Positions 46,213 to 55,758 are shown, numbered from the stretch's first letter. The stretch is DNA of 64,000 nt from Lampris incognitus (GCF_029633865.1 NC_079213.1:95763320-95827319), one strand, 5' to 3'. Notes: generated by a model not told the origin, from the sequence alone. Numbers and translations: made by a program.

Positions 46213-48537
46213 ACGCCCGTTTCACGCCGCGGCCATCTTGGATTAAAAAAAAACACCAAGCGGTGGGAATTCAGCCATGCCCCCTTCTTACTTCATTGAA
46301 AACATTGCTGGAAGCAACATGTCGTACTGCTGCGTACCATCCTAAATTCAACTGACACATTAAGATGCCATATGGCTAAATGTTTACTCCTCCTGCTATT
46401 ATTGCAACAGACATTATGTACATGTAGGCCTACTGTATGCATTGAGCTGCAGAGGTTGCATGTACATTTAACGTTACTGTATGCATTGAGCTGCAGAGGT
46501 TGCACCATGTACAGCCAGTTAAATAATATTGGGGTGACCAGTTTCACTGTGATTAAAACATTAGAAGGGAGACAGAAGTTTGACGTTGAAAAATGTTTGC
46601 CCCTGTTTGTAGTCGCATTGGTGACTTAATAGCGGAAGAAGATGAAGAGGAACATGAAGAGGAACATGAGGGAGATAGGTGAGTTGTTACTGTCAGTACA
46701 ATACAATTTTTCAAACATGTAGATTACTGCATTGTATAATATGTATATATATATTCACTAATCTTTCAATAGTGGATAGCTCTGTTCTGACACATCATCT
46801 TGATAACAGGAAAATGTGTGGATTTATATTGCTTCCCACGTGTATGACATATCCTCATGTGTCCAGTGAGGTTTGGGCGACTCTACCTGATCATGACTAC
46901 GACGTGAAGCCCCTTTCTGTGGAAGACCAGCTTGACGCAGTAAAGAAACGCATCGCTTTCCTGGAGGACGAAAATAAAAAGCTGAAAAGTGAGCGTTTTG
47001 GTCTAGAACGCTTCCAATGTGTGCCCAATCTGATCAGGTTTTACACTGGTTTTAAGGATTACCACACCCTCAAAGCACTCCTCCTAGCTTTACAGCCTAC
47101 TGCAGAGTCCATGGTGTGATGGACTCAAATGCAAAGGAACAGCTATAACCTAGAACACATTTCTGTGTCTGGCTTCCATGCAGAGCATTTATCGCTGATT
47201 GATCAGTTGTTCCTTTTCTTGTGCAGTGTGAGGCAGAGCTTTTTTGCTCTGGATTTATCTGTACCATTCAATGTGTCACCGGCCACAGTCAGCAGGAACT
47301 GTACGACGTGGGCCAACTATTTGCTCTTTATGTTAGGGACCCTCCCAATATGGCCTAGTAGAGCAGCAGTAGATGAGCTAATGCCACCAGTATTCAGGGA
47401 CTTCTACCCAAACACAAGAGTGATACTAGACAGCACAGAGATCCGCATCGAGACAGCTAGTTCGAAGGTTTTGAACACCATGACATACTCCCATTATAAA
47501 AGTAACACTACACTGAAATCCCTAATTGGGATCACTCCCTCAGGGTCAGTTAGCCTGGTAAGTAATCTATACACAGGATGTATTTCTGATAAGGAGATAA
47601 CTAAGAGGTCAGGTGTTCTGGACCTCTTAGAGTCAGGTGATGAGGTCATGGCCGATAAGGGCTTCCTTATCAAAGACCTGCTCGATGAAATAGATGTAAA
47701 ACTTGTCATCCCTGCATTTTTAGGCCCAAGTGGACAGTTTAGCTGTGATGAGCTCACAGACACACAGAGTATTGCTGGCTTGAGAATACATGTCGAACGG
47801 TCAATAAGACGCATAAAGGAGTACCACATTTTAGATGGAGTCATACCCCTTTCACTAAGTGGAACAGTCAACCAACTGTGGACTGTGTGTGCTCTCCTAA
47901 CAAATTTTCAGGGACCACTGTTTTAAACCTTTGTTAAATTCAGCTGACAAGAAAATAGTGCAAACAAACCTTAGATAGATTGAAACATATTTAACTTCAT
48001 TTCAGTACAGTCCCATTTTTTAGCCCACACCTTGAGATGAGCAATCACTATCTTAGTTTAGTAAACAACTGATGATTTGAGTTGGTAGCGAGTTCCAGTT
48101 TATTGCTACAACAGAATGACAGTTGACCGAACATAATTTAGTTTAAAATGAACCAACAGTTTTGTTAAAGTTAAAGGACAAAGAATGAAAATATTGTAGA
48201 TGGGACAATCTAATGTATAAATATTGAATGTACAGTATAAAAATGAAATGTATCTTATTTTTTATTTTATTGTGATTAAACAGCGTCTTTGAATACAGCC
48301 CTGTGTGTGTCTCTCCTCACTGGCACAGGAGAGGCAGAAAGTACTCGAAAAAGAAAAGATCCCGCTTAGTTTTCATATTGTGGTAAATGACGGTAGGTGC
48401 TCGAGGTTGGTAGTCCAAACCATGTTTGCTGCTGGCCCCGGCTGCATTGATTTCCGATCGAGTAAGAAGGGGGCGTGGCTAAATTCCCACCACTTGTTTT
48501 TTTTTTATCCAAGATGGCCACGGCGTGAAATGGGCGT
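46213..48537 (+). mobile_element. ISL2EU-type DNA transposon, 2325 bp, AT target duplication
   Basis: Terminal inverted repeats of about 80 bp. The left end begins ACGCCCGTTTCACGCCG and the right end closes with CACGGCGTGAAATGGGCGT. Both continue inward through 'ccatcttggat', an A/T run and 'tgggaatt.agcca.gcccccttctta'. The direct repeat AT flanks both ends (46211-46212, 48538-48539), the 2-bp duplication I recall for ISL2EU. The interior holds a DDE transposase gene. A 53-bp tandem duplication lies at about 46415-46510. Confidence 0.88.
46280..47926 (+). pseudogene. ISL2EU/IS5-like DDE transposase, one nonsense codon in the main exon
   Basis: A possible THAP-like start ('MSYCCVPS', 46318) is degenerate. 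An acidic exon ('EEDEEEHEEEHEGDR') ends at a GTGAG donor near 46679. The main exon (from about 46800) has a coiled coil 'VKKRIAFLEDENKKLKSERF' and 'FQCVPNLIRFYTGF', then TGA at 47117. It continues in the same frame with 'DQLFLFLCSVRQ', a helix-turn-helix 'FNVSPATVSRNCTTW', and the DDE core: Asp in 'RVILDSTEIRI', Asp in 'EVMADKGFLI', Glu in 'IHVERSIRRIKEY'. All three catalytic acids are present, so only one stop separates it from an intact core. Ends 'TNFQGPLF'. Confidence 0.87.
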
Positions 48538-48971
48538 ATTCGCTCTCTTGCAGCTCCGCCTTCTTCTTCCCTTACCTCAACTCCTTCCGTGGCAACAGGT
48601 CAAACCCAGAATCCATCTCATTGGTCAAACTAAACATACCAACCAATAATGTTACAGAATTCAAACGATTCAAATATTCAAACATATTTTCAAATACAGG
48701 CTTCAAAAATAAAATACATTTCGGCATAGTACATTTTTATAATACATTTACATGCATTTTGGTACATTTTGGAAATAATAAAAAATAAATATTAGCACGG
48801 GTTACACTTACATTAGAAAATACAGTGCATAGCTGTAAACACAGCAGCCCCACATAACGCTGCAGAAGCCAACACATTTCAAAGATGAACAATAGGCTAC
48901 CTTTTAACCCGAGTGTAAGCGACCAAACAAAAAACACCCACGATAAACTAAAGCAGTGTCTAAAAACAGCT
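48538..48971. other. No gene recognised
   Basis: AT-rich sequence with two inverted CCAAT-like words ('ccaaccaataatg', 'cattggtcaaac'). It may be an intron of the adjacent hAT-like gene, because that gene shows a donor-like GTAAGC near 48972. Confidence 0.45.
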
Positions 48972-49311
48972 TACTCCAGTTGTTCATAATTATGAGAAGG
49001 GCATGACAGTTGCATTACGTCTAGCATGCAATCGAGGAGCTCGTTCTGGATATTTTGGACGTACCTTTGAAAACCGTTGCCTTTTCTAGGTGCTCCTGCA
49101 TTGCAGTATCCCACGACGAAACTAAATCCACAAGGCCTCGGAAGACGCCAGGGTTATCGGATGATTCGGTCTCGTCGTGTCCTCTAAGGGGTAGTTCAAA
49201 TGCTCCACAGAATTTTATGCAGTCTACAGAATGTGCCCGCTGGTTTTTGTCCACCTCCTTATTGTGATTCCGCACACTCACATGGTCGCTCTCGTCAGGC
49301 TGTGTCAGCTT
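48972..49311 (-). pseudogene. hAT-like (DUF4371) gene fragment, downstream half of the split exon
   Basis: The - strand encodes 'VRNHNKEVDKNQ', 'SVDCIKFCGAFELPLRGHDE' and 'NPGVFRGLVDLVSSWD', then 'LEKATVFKGTSK'. This is the DUF4371 signature of hAT-type transposases and ZMYM1-like proteins. After 'KGTSK' the frame shifts by one (continuing as 'IQNELLDCMLDVM') to a GTAAGC near 48972. The upstream half is at 54078-54435, separated by the Gypsy insertion, and a small indel disrupts the frame close to the junction. It was probably already degenerate when the Gypsy landed. Confidence 0.8.
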
Positions 49312-52300
49312 TGTTTCAGTAGGCTATCTTATAAAGAATGACACACACACGAGTTGCTCAGTGCAGCCAAGTATATTCAAAGTGATGTAACATGTTCCTG
49401 AGCGCGGGTCATGTGTATCTAAGGTAAACTAGTGGATAGCCGATGGCATCGATCTATCTAGACCCGTAACATCCTCCTTTTCCAAGTATAAACACATACA
49501 CATGAAGTTAGTGCAAAATAAAATTACTTTCATATACGAACAACCAATAACAGTGCAACAGCAGTAAATCTCTTCATATCCCATACCAGTGTAATAACCA
49601 CAGTAGCGTATGATAACATTTCTCCTCTTTTCCCCCTCTCTCCCACATAGCAACCATCAACATTATTCAGATTACATAGTGAGTTTCAGTGGAGGTTTAG
49701 ACAGCCGTCCAACCCTTGTGTAAGTGTGTCCATCCGAACGCGGAGCGCCAACAGGAGTAGATGGCGCCTTGGGCATGGACCTGATGGGGCTCGGCTCGAA
49801 CACAGCCTGAGGGGTCTCAATGACAGTTTCTGTAGCTGGATCCCCGTCCGGTGTGTGTGCCGCAGCGGGTTCAACAGGATCGTGCGTGGCTCGTGCAGCT
49901 GGCTCAGCCACTCTGAGATCGATCCTGTTACGACGGTACAGGGAGCCATCAATGTCCACAAGATAAGACCGCGGCGCAACCCTGCGGAGACAAGTTCCGA
50001 CTCTCCAGCGGCCAGTGTTATCACCTGGCAGGGGCTTCATCCGTACGACTTCCCCAATTTCAAGTGCCGGCAATTCACGGGCAGATCTGTCATAGAAGGA
50101 TTTGGCGAGTTGCTTCCTGTGGCGCAGCTTTTCAGTGACGCCCACGACAACAGCTGGTTCCAGGAGCTTGCTTGCCGCCGGGATGGACGTCTTCAACCGG
50201 CGGGACATGAGGCGTTGTGCTGGGCTGCTGCCCATGTTTTCCGTAGGTGTATTCCTCCAGTGAAGCACGGCTTTCCAGGGGTCTTCACCATCATGCGCGG
50301 CCTTACGCAGAAGATTTTTTACAATCTTCACGGCCGACTCGGCCTTGCCATTCGCTTTCGGGTGTCTGGGAGAGGAGGTCACGTGCTCAAATTCCCACTC
50401 AGAAGCGAACCGTGTGAACTGAGCTGTGAACTGAGGGCCGTTGTCTGTAATAACCTTCTCTGGCTGACCATGTCGGGCGAACTGTGCCTTACATCGCTTG
50501 ATGACTGTCTCTGCAGACATGTCGGGTAGAAGCTCAATCTCCCAAAAATCGGAATAGTGGTCGACTATTAGGAGATAGTCTTTCTGTCTGAAGCTGAATA
50601 GTTCCATGCTCAAGACCTGCCATGGCCTGGTTGGTACTTCGTGAGAGAGCATGGTCTCCTTTTGCTGATTGTGGGCGTACACATTGCAGGTCGAGCAGCT
50701 GCTTACAAAGTCCTTTATCTCTGACTGCATGTTGGGCCAGTACAATGTCTCTTGAGCGTGTCGGTAGCATGCATCACCCCCTATGTGACTTGAATGTATG
50801 CGCGTCAACATTTCTGGGCGGAGTGACTTTGGGATGATGACTTTTTGCCCCCGGAACAGAACTCCGCTCTGCACACTGATTTCATCCCTGAAGGGCCAGT
50901 ACTCCCTAGCGATGAGGGGCGCTTCCTCCTTTACATCTGGCCAGCCCACGAGAACAGTGTTCTTCAGTGCCTGTAAGCATTCATCTCTGTCGGTGTGTCG
51001 TCTGATCTGTTCCAGCCGCTGGTTAGTCACATTCAGGTACTCTGCCTGGTTCACGTGCTGTATGTCTTCCTGCTCTTGTTGCAGAGAGCAGATAGCGTGT
51101 CGCTGATATGCAGTCCCTCTGCCGGAGCATCCAGCCGTAGCTCTGCTGAGCGTGTCGCTTATGAACATCTCTGGGCCTGGTTTGTAGATTACCCTCAGGT
51201 CGTAGTTCTGCAGAGTCATGAGCATGCTCTGGAGTCTCTTGGGCGCATTGAGAAGTGGCTTGCTGAAAATAGAGATCAGAGGCTTATGGTCCGTCTCTGC
51301 TGTGATTGGGTCGCGGCCATATAGGTAATGGTGAAACCTCTGGCAGGCGAAGACGATACTGAGACACTCCTTCTCAATTTGTGCATAGTTTTTTTCGGTG
51401 GGGGTAAGAGCCCTCGAGGCAAATGCGATGGGCTGACCTTCCTGCATGAGACAACAACCGAGACCGCTCTGGCTGGCGTCGCTCTGGATTGCGATTGGCT
51501 TAGTTACATCATAGTAGCGCAGGACGGGCATGGCTGTCGCCAGCGCCTTAAGCTCATGAACCGCCGCCTCGTGCTTAGGCAGCCAGTGCCAGGGTGTGTC
51601 CTTGTCCAACAGGCGTCGCAACGGCTCGCAGACAGTAGATAGATGAGGCATGAACTTGGCTAAATAGTTAGCGAAGCCAATGAGACGCTGCACGCCCTTG
51701 GCATCTGTTGGGTTCGGCATGTCAATAATGGCTCTCACCTTCTCTGGATCGGGCTTCAGTCCAGCAGATGAGAGAATGTGGCCATGAAACTGCACCTCAG
51801 CCACCTTGAACTGCAACTTCTTCAGGCCGAGGCGAAGCTTGACCTCGCGGCAGCGTTCCATCAACGTCGCAAGCTTGACGTCGTGGTCGTCCCCAGCCTC
51901 CTTGTCTGTGTCCCCGCAGCCGACGACCAGGATATCGTCTGCAATGGGCTCAACGCCCTTCAGACCGGCGAGGAGCTCGTGCTGCTTGCGCTGATATACC
52001 TCGGGCGCCACTGATACTCCAAATGGTAGCTTGAGCCACCGCTTCCTCCCCCAGGGGGTCCAGAACGTGGTCATGAGGCTACTCTCATAGTCCAGTTTGC
52101 ATTGCAGGAATGCATCCCGAGCGTCCACTAACGTGAAGACTCTGGCCTTGGGCAATTTATACAAAATGTCCTCCAAGGTAGGCATGATGTAGTGAGAGCG
52201 CTTTAGGGCTTTGTTCAATGGTTTAGGGTCAATGCATATTCTCAGCTTCTCCGGTTTTTTAACAATCACCATGTTGCTGATCCAATCTGTAGGACCTGTG

Positions 52301-54077
52301 ACAGGCGCAAGGTGGCCGTCAGCCTCGTACTTGTCCAGCTGGGCTTTGACTGCTGCTTTCATTGCGATTGGGACATTGCGAGGGGCACTCTGTACTGCAG
52401 CAACACTAGCATCAAGGTCAAAATGGACCTCCCCAGGCACGGATTCCACAGGGGAGTTGAACACGTCACTGTATCTGTTGATAAGCTGTTCTTTAGTTAG
52501 GGCTCCTGGTTGTGTGTGTTCCATTTTGAGCACATCCTCTGGAATTGTGAAATGCATGAGCCCTAAGCGTTCACAGGTGGAGCCTGACAGAAGAGGATGT
52601 TGGCTGGTCCTCACTATTTCGAATGAGAGCTTGTGTGTTTGGCCTCTCACAGTACAGTCAGTCTCAAAGGTGCCCATAGAGCTCAGTGTTTCCCCCGAAT
52701 ACAGCTTCAGTCTGGTGTCACTCGGGCGGAGAGGTGTGTTTGGGGCCAGCCTTTTCTTGTCTTGAAAGCCCATTACATTGCAGGTGGCTCCAGAGTCCAG
52801 CTGACATTGTTGTGGCTTGTCGTGGAGTTTCAGAGTCACAAACCACTTCTTTCCTTTGGTGTGCACTGCGCCGATTGACTCAAACATGTACAGATCATCT
52901 GCATCATTACTATGCTCTGGGGGTTCTTCTGTGTATTCCACACAGTTTACCTTGCCCTCAGCATGCCCCTTTTTGCTCTTTAAGCACACTTTAGAAAAGT
53001 GATTAAGTGTCCCACATGACCTACATTGTTTCCCGAAGGCCGGGCAATGCTCTCTGCCCCTTGAATGCGAGCTGCCACAATATTTGCAATTGCCTGCATC
53101 TCCTGCTGTTCTGGGTGGATTGCTCTGTTTCCATTGGTTTTGTCTGGGTTGCCTAGCAACGGCATGCACTACCTCCGGCTGCGGTGTTGTTGCAAACTCC
53201 ATTGCTCTCATACGGATGTCAGTTTGCTCTGCTGCGCGACACATGTCAATAGCTGTGACCATGTTCAAATCCTTCTCTCTCAACAGCCTGCGCCTAACGG
53301 CCTCGCTTGCAACTCCCAGGACTATCTTATCACGGATCATTTCATCTTTCAACTGTCCATACTCACAGGTTGCTGCCCTCTCTCTCAGTCTCGTCACAAA
53401 GGTATCAAACGATTCTCCTTCCTCCTGCTTGCAACTCCCGAAAATGTACCTCTCGTATATTGTGTTTTTTGCTGGCTTGAAGTATTTCCCCAACTCTCTC
53501 AGTATGGCGTCAGGATCCCCTTGATCATCTTCTGAGAGGTTCAGATTGTGGCGGTAAATATGCCTGCATTCACTTCCCATCACACTTCTTAGAGTAGCCG
53601 CTTGTATTTTCTTGTCCTTGCCAAGTATGCCCGTGACGAGGACGTAGTCTTCATATTCGGCCCGAAAAATGTCCCAATTGACACTCCAATCGCCTGTGAA
53701 GCTCATCGGGGACGGTGGTGGAATATTCACGTTAGCTGCCATTGTATGTGATGCTATCGGCGCCGGTAATGCTAGCGTTAGCTCCTCTGTGACAACGTCT
53801 TCAGCAGAAGTACTTTGCTCTGAATCGGAATCCTCCGACATGTGACCTACTCAGGCCTACAAACTTAAACATGCGAGCTAGTAAAATAAGAAATAAGTTC
53901 TCCGACTTCTGGCACCATGTTTCAGTAGGCTATCTTATAAAGAATGACACACACACGAGTTGCTCAGTGCAGCCAAGTATATTCAAAGTGATGTAACATG
54001 TTCCTGAGCGCGGGTCATGTGTATCTAAGGTAAACTAGTGGATAGCCGATGGCATCGATCTATCTAGACCCGTAACA
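49312..54077 (-). mobile_element. Intact Ty3/Gypsy element with identical LTRs, 5-bp target duplication
   Basis: LTRs at 49312-49471 and 53918-54077 are 160 bp each and identical base for base by eye. They start TGTTTCAGTAGG and end CCGTAACA. The target duplication is AGCTT (49307-49311 and 54078-54082). In element orientation the primer-binding site is TGGTGCCAGAAGTCGGAG directly inside the 5' LTR. One uninterrupted ORF fills the interior. Zero LTR divergence and an open ORF indicate a very recent, possibly still active, insertion. Confidence 0.97.
49672..53841 (-). CDS. Gypsy Gag-Pol polyprotein, single intact ORF (1389 codons)
   Basis: Domains in order are as follows. Acidic N-terminus and Gag capsid (about 45-215, 'LGKYFKPAKNTIYERY'). 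Two zinc knuckles (about 252-287, 'CKYCGSSHSRGREHC' and 'CRSCGTLNHFSKVC'). Aspartic protease 'LDSGATCNVMG' (about 348). Reverse transcriptase (about 500-680) with 'TLVDARDAFLQCKL' and the catalytic 'PIADDILVVG' (632-641). RNase H 'IQSDASQSGLGC' (785). Integrase HHCC finger 'HSSHIGGDACYRHAQETLYW', then the DDE core with 'LLIVDHYSDF', 'VITDNGPQF' and 'HPKANGKAESAVK'. C-terminal 'LPALEIGEVVRMKPLPG' segment. No env and no chromodomain. The start is the ATG at 53841, about 75 bp from the LTR. All catalytic residues are present; only activity tests could show competence. Confidence 0.97.
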   Translation of the reverse strand: MSEDSDSEQSTSAEDVVTEELTLALPAPIASHTMAANVNIPPPSPMSFTGDWSVNWDIFRAEYEDYVLVTGILGKDKKIQAATLRSVMGSECRHIYRHNLNLSEDDQGDPDAILRELGKYFKPAKNTIYERYIFGSCKQEEGESFDTFVTRLRERAATCEYGQLKDEMIRDKIVLGVASEAVRRRLLREKDLNMVTAIDMCRAAEQTDIRMRAMEFATTPQPEVVHAVARQPRQNQWKQSNPPRTAGDAGNCKYCGSSHSRGREHCPAFGKQCRSCGTLNHFSKVCLKSKKGHAEGKVNCVEYTEEPPEHSNDADDLYMFESIGAVHTKGKKWFVTLKLHDKPQQCQLDSGATCNVMGFQDKKRLAPNTPLRPSDTRLKLYSGETLSSMGTFETDCTVRGQTHKLSFEIVRTSQHPLLSGSTCERLGLMHFTIPEDVLKMEHTQPGALTKEQLINRYSDVFNSPVESVPGEVHFDLDASVAAVQSAPRNVPIAMKAAVKAQLDKYEADGHLAPVTGPTDWISNMVIVKKPEKLRICIDPKPLNKALKRSHYIMPTLEDILYKLPKARVFTLVDARDAFLQCKLDYESSLMTTFWTPWGRKRWLKLPFGVSVAPEVYQRKQHELLAGLKGVEPIADDILVVGCGDTDKEAGDDHDVKLATLMERCREVKLRLGLKKLQFKVAEVQFHGHILSSAGLKPDPEKVRAIIDMPNPTDAKGVQRLIGFANYLAKFMPHLSTVCEPLRRLLDKDTPWHWLPKHEAAVHELKALATAMPVLRYYDVTKPIAIQSDASQSGLGCCLMQEGQPIAFASRALTPTEKNYAQIEKECLSIVFACQRFHHYLYGRDPITAETDHKPLISIFSKPLLNAPKRLQSMLMTLQNYDLRVIYKPGPEMFISDTLSRATAGCSGRGTAYQRHAICSLQQEQEDIQHVNQAEYLNVTNQRLEQIRRHTDRDECLQALKNTVLVGWPDVKEEAPLIAREYWPFRDEISVQSGVLFRGQKVIIPKSLRPEMLTRIHSSHIGGDACYRHAQETLYWPNMQSEIKDFVSSCSTCNVYAHNQQKETMLSHEVPTRPWQVLSMELFSFRQKDYLLIVDHYSDFWEIELLPDMSAETVIKRCKAQFARHGQPEKVITDNGPQFTAQFTRFASEWEFEHVTSSPRHPKANGKAESAVKIVKNLLRKAAHDGEDPWKAVLHWRNTPTENMGSSPAQRLMSRRLKTSIPAASKLLEPAVVVGVTEKLRHRKQLAKSFYDRSARELPALEIGEVVRMKPLPGDNTGRWRVGTCLRRVAPRSYLVDIDGSLYRRNRIDLRVAEPAARATHDPVEPAAAHTPDGDPATETVIETPQAVFEPSPIRSMPKAPSTPVGAPRSDGHTYTRVGRLSKPPLKLTM

Positions 54078-54427
54078 AGCTTGGCCAAGCATGGCTAGTT
54101 TCATAGCAAAATGTAAATGTGCTTTGCTTGACTCGTATTTCTTAGCCCGTTCTGAAAAGTGATTTAATTCACTCAGCCCTGTGTTAGTCCATATATCCCC
54201 TTGTCCTGACCCTGCTACACATGACTGGAACAATAGGCACAGACAACAGAAGACTGTATTCCGTGTTGAGCAACCGCATAGCAATGTTTTCTTTTCTTAC
54301 CATGTTCGTGAAAATGTCCTGTTGTAGGTTTTCCCATTGTCCTTTGTTCGCTGAGTATTGTTAATGTCTGGTCTATCAGGGCCAAGCTGCTTAATTACTA
54401 ACTTGTCTTGTAATTGTAGTCGTTCAA

Positions 54428-54435
<8 letters not shown>
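54078..54435 (-). pseudogene. hAT-like (DUF4371) gene fragment, upstream half
   Basis: On the - strand a frame reads 'RLQLQDKLVIKQLGPDRPDI' and 'KTYNRTFSRTW', then an in-frame TAA at 54297-54299 where the family has Tyr. It continues 'LLCGCSTRNTVFCCLCLLFQ' (a TTF-type Cys-rich zinc-finger region), 'TGLSELNHFSERAKKYESSK' and 'FAMKLAMLGQA', where the Gypsy insertion cuts it. This is the N-terminal part of hAT/ZMYM1-like proteins. An AT microsatellite lies directly upstream. Confidence 0.82.

Positions 54436-54490
<55 letters not shown>
54433..54490. repeat. (AT)n microsatellite
   Basis: About 58 bp of AT repeats. The Ile-Tyr run it would encode on the - strand is an artefact. Confidence 0.95.
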
Positions 54491-54497
<7 letters not shown>

Positions 54498-54884
54498 CTC
54501 TACATTGTTAGACACAGTAGGTGCAACAATGCTGGTCGCCATTTCTGCAGTAGTCTAAACGTGCGGACTAACTCAAGAAAACGGAAGAGGGCTGCAGAGT
54601 ACGGGAGTAGTAAGGCAGACTCATTTCTGCCCCGATGAGCCTCTGTTGGCACTTATTGCAGTTCTCATCTTTGACCACAAGGCACCATAATAAATCTGCC
54701 AGCGACAGCGGATCGCTGAGGTCTCCTGCCCCAATATTGCGCAACGCACAAATTGAGACTGAACCACTGAAACGACGATTTTAACGTTCAAAGATCAAAA
54801 GTTATTGACTAATTTGATTAATTGCACAAAAACTAGGTAATGCTTACTGCAATGTAAATTATGATGTATTAACGCGGAAAATAG
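54491..54884. other. No gene recognised
   Basis: Short unique sequence between the hAT fragment and the TRIM cluster. 'atggcgaccagcattg'-like start on the - strand near 54540 may belong to the hAT gene 5' end but is unsupported. Confidence 0.4.
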
Positions 54885-55042
54885 TGTAACGTGCATGGAT
54901 AAGTAGACACGTTGGTCCTTGACTAACGGGTCGGACCCTTTAGTCGACTGGTTTACGTTGTCGCTTGCGGTGCGGGCGATACGGGTTCGCTTCCCGGCCG
55001 CGGCAGTTCCTGTGGTTGCGTTGTCCCCCGAATTCGCTACAT

Positions 55043-55060
55043 TGGTGTCAGAAGTGGGAT
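55043..55060 (+). promoter_or_regulatory. tRNA-Leu-type primer-binding site of the TRIM
   Basis: TGGTGTCAGAAGTGGGAT is complementary to a tRNA-Leu 3' end (ATCCCACTTCTGACACCA, including CCA). It would prime minus-strand DNA synthesis. The same site occurs at 55853-55870 (one change) and in reverse at 55640-55657. Confidence 0.85.
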
Positions 55061-55143
55061 GGAGCGACCGTAAGGCCATCGGAAGCGTAGGCGCCCTGAG
55101 GCGTGAAGGAGCTGATATGCTTAAGCGCGGGGACGCGCTTCCC

Positions 55144-55158
55144 GAAGGAGGGGGGTAG
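55144..55158 (+). promoter_or_regulatory. Polypurine tract of the TRIM
   Basis: A G-rich run GAAGGAGGGGGGTAG abuts the TG of the 3' LTR, the position of a plus-strand primer. Counterparts lie at 55890-55904 (+), 55606-55623 (-), 6458-6474 (+) and 6427-6440 (-). Confidence 0.75.
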
Positions 55159-55436
55159 TGTAACGTGCATGGATAAGTAGACACGTTGGCCCGTGATTAA
55201 CGGGTCGGACCCTTTAGTCGACTGGGTAACGTTGTCGCTTACGGTGCAGGAGATACGGCTTCGCGTCCCGGCTGTGGCGACGGTATCTAGGACTACCCCC
55301 TGAATTCGCTACAATAGCTTATGAGGAGGAACTATGTTTTTAGGTGGATTTTTTTTTTTAGTGAGGCATTGTCCCACATGAGCGGGCCGCGCCTGAGTTT
55401 GAATATGCGTGTTCTTGAACGTGTTTTTGTCTGTAT

Positions 55437-55758
55437 TGTAGCAAATTCGGGGGGGTGGCAACCACAGGAACTGCCGCAGCCGGGACGCGAACCCGTATCT
55501 CCCGCACCACGGGAGACAACGCTAACCGCGCGACAAAAGGGTCTGACCCGTTAGCGAGGGCATGGATAAATAGCCTAACGTGTTTATTTATCTATGCACG
55601 TTACATTACCCCCCTCCTTCGGGAAGCGCGTCCGCGCGCATCCCACTTCTGACACCAATGTAGCGAATTCGGGGTCAGACCGACCGGACCGTCACAGCCG
55701 GGACGCGAACTCGGATATCCCGCATAGCGGGCGACAAGGTTAACCAGTCGACTAAAGG
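55437..55758 (-). mobile_element. Minus-strand TRIM copy, 5' LTR truncated
   Basis: 3' LTR 55437-55605 (169 bp, reverse orientation, ending 'gcacgttaca'). Reverse polypurine tract 55606-55623. Internal sequence of about 53 bp in all. Reverse primer-binding site ATCCCACTTCTGACACCA at 55640-55657. 5' LTR from 55659 (TGTAGCGAATTC in + orientation), truncated at about 55758 within the A-box region, where it meets the inverted neighbour. Confidence 0.8.

Larger units (their letters stand above)
54885..55313 (+). mobile_element. Complete TRIM (miniature LTR retrotransposon) with tRNA-like LTRs, 429 bp
   Basis: LTRs: 54885-55041 (157 bp) and 55159-55313 (155 bp). Both start TGTAACGTGCATGG and end GAATTCGCTACA. 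The primer-binding site TGGTGTCAGAAGTGGGAT is at 55043-55060, one base after the LTR, matching the tRNA-Leu 3' end. The purine tract GAAGGAGGGGGGTAG is at 55144-55158. The target duplication is ATAG (54881-54884 and 55314-55317). Only 117 bp lie between the LTRs and nothing is encoded. Each LTR carries a tRNA-like block: in the first, A-box TAGTCGACTGG (54941-54951) and B-box-like GGTTCGCTTCC (54984-54994). Every step of replication would need proteins in trans. A SINE alone would not explain the primer-binding site, purine tract and paired termini. Confidence 0.87.

Noticed and set aside
42000..53700. Plus-strand frames across the two Gypsy elements
   Set aside because: Antisense shadows of the polyproteins.
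55043..55060. Idea that the tRNA-like repeats are plain tRNA-derived SINEs
   Set aside because: Paired copies with primer-binding site, purine tract and 4-bp target duplication fit LTR elements better; kept only as the stated alternative.
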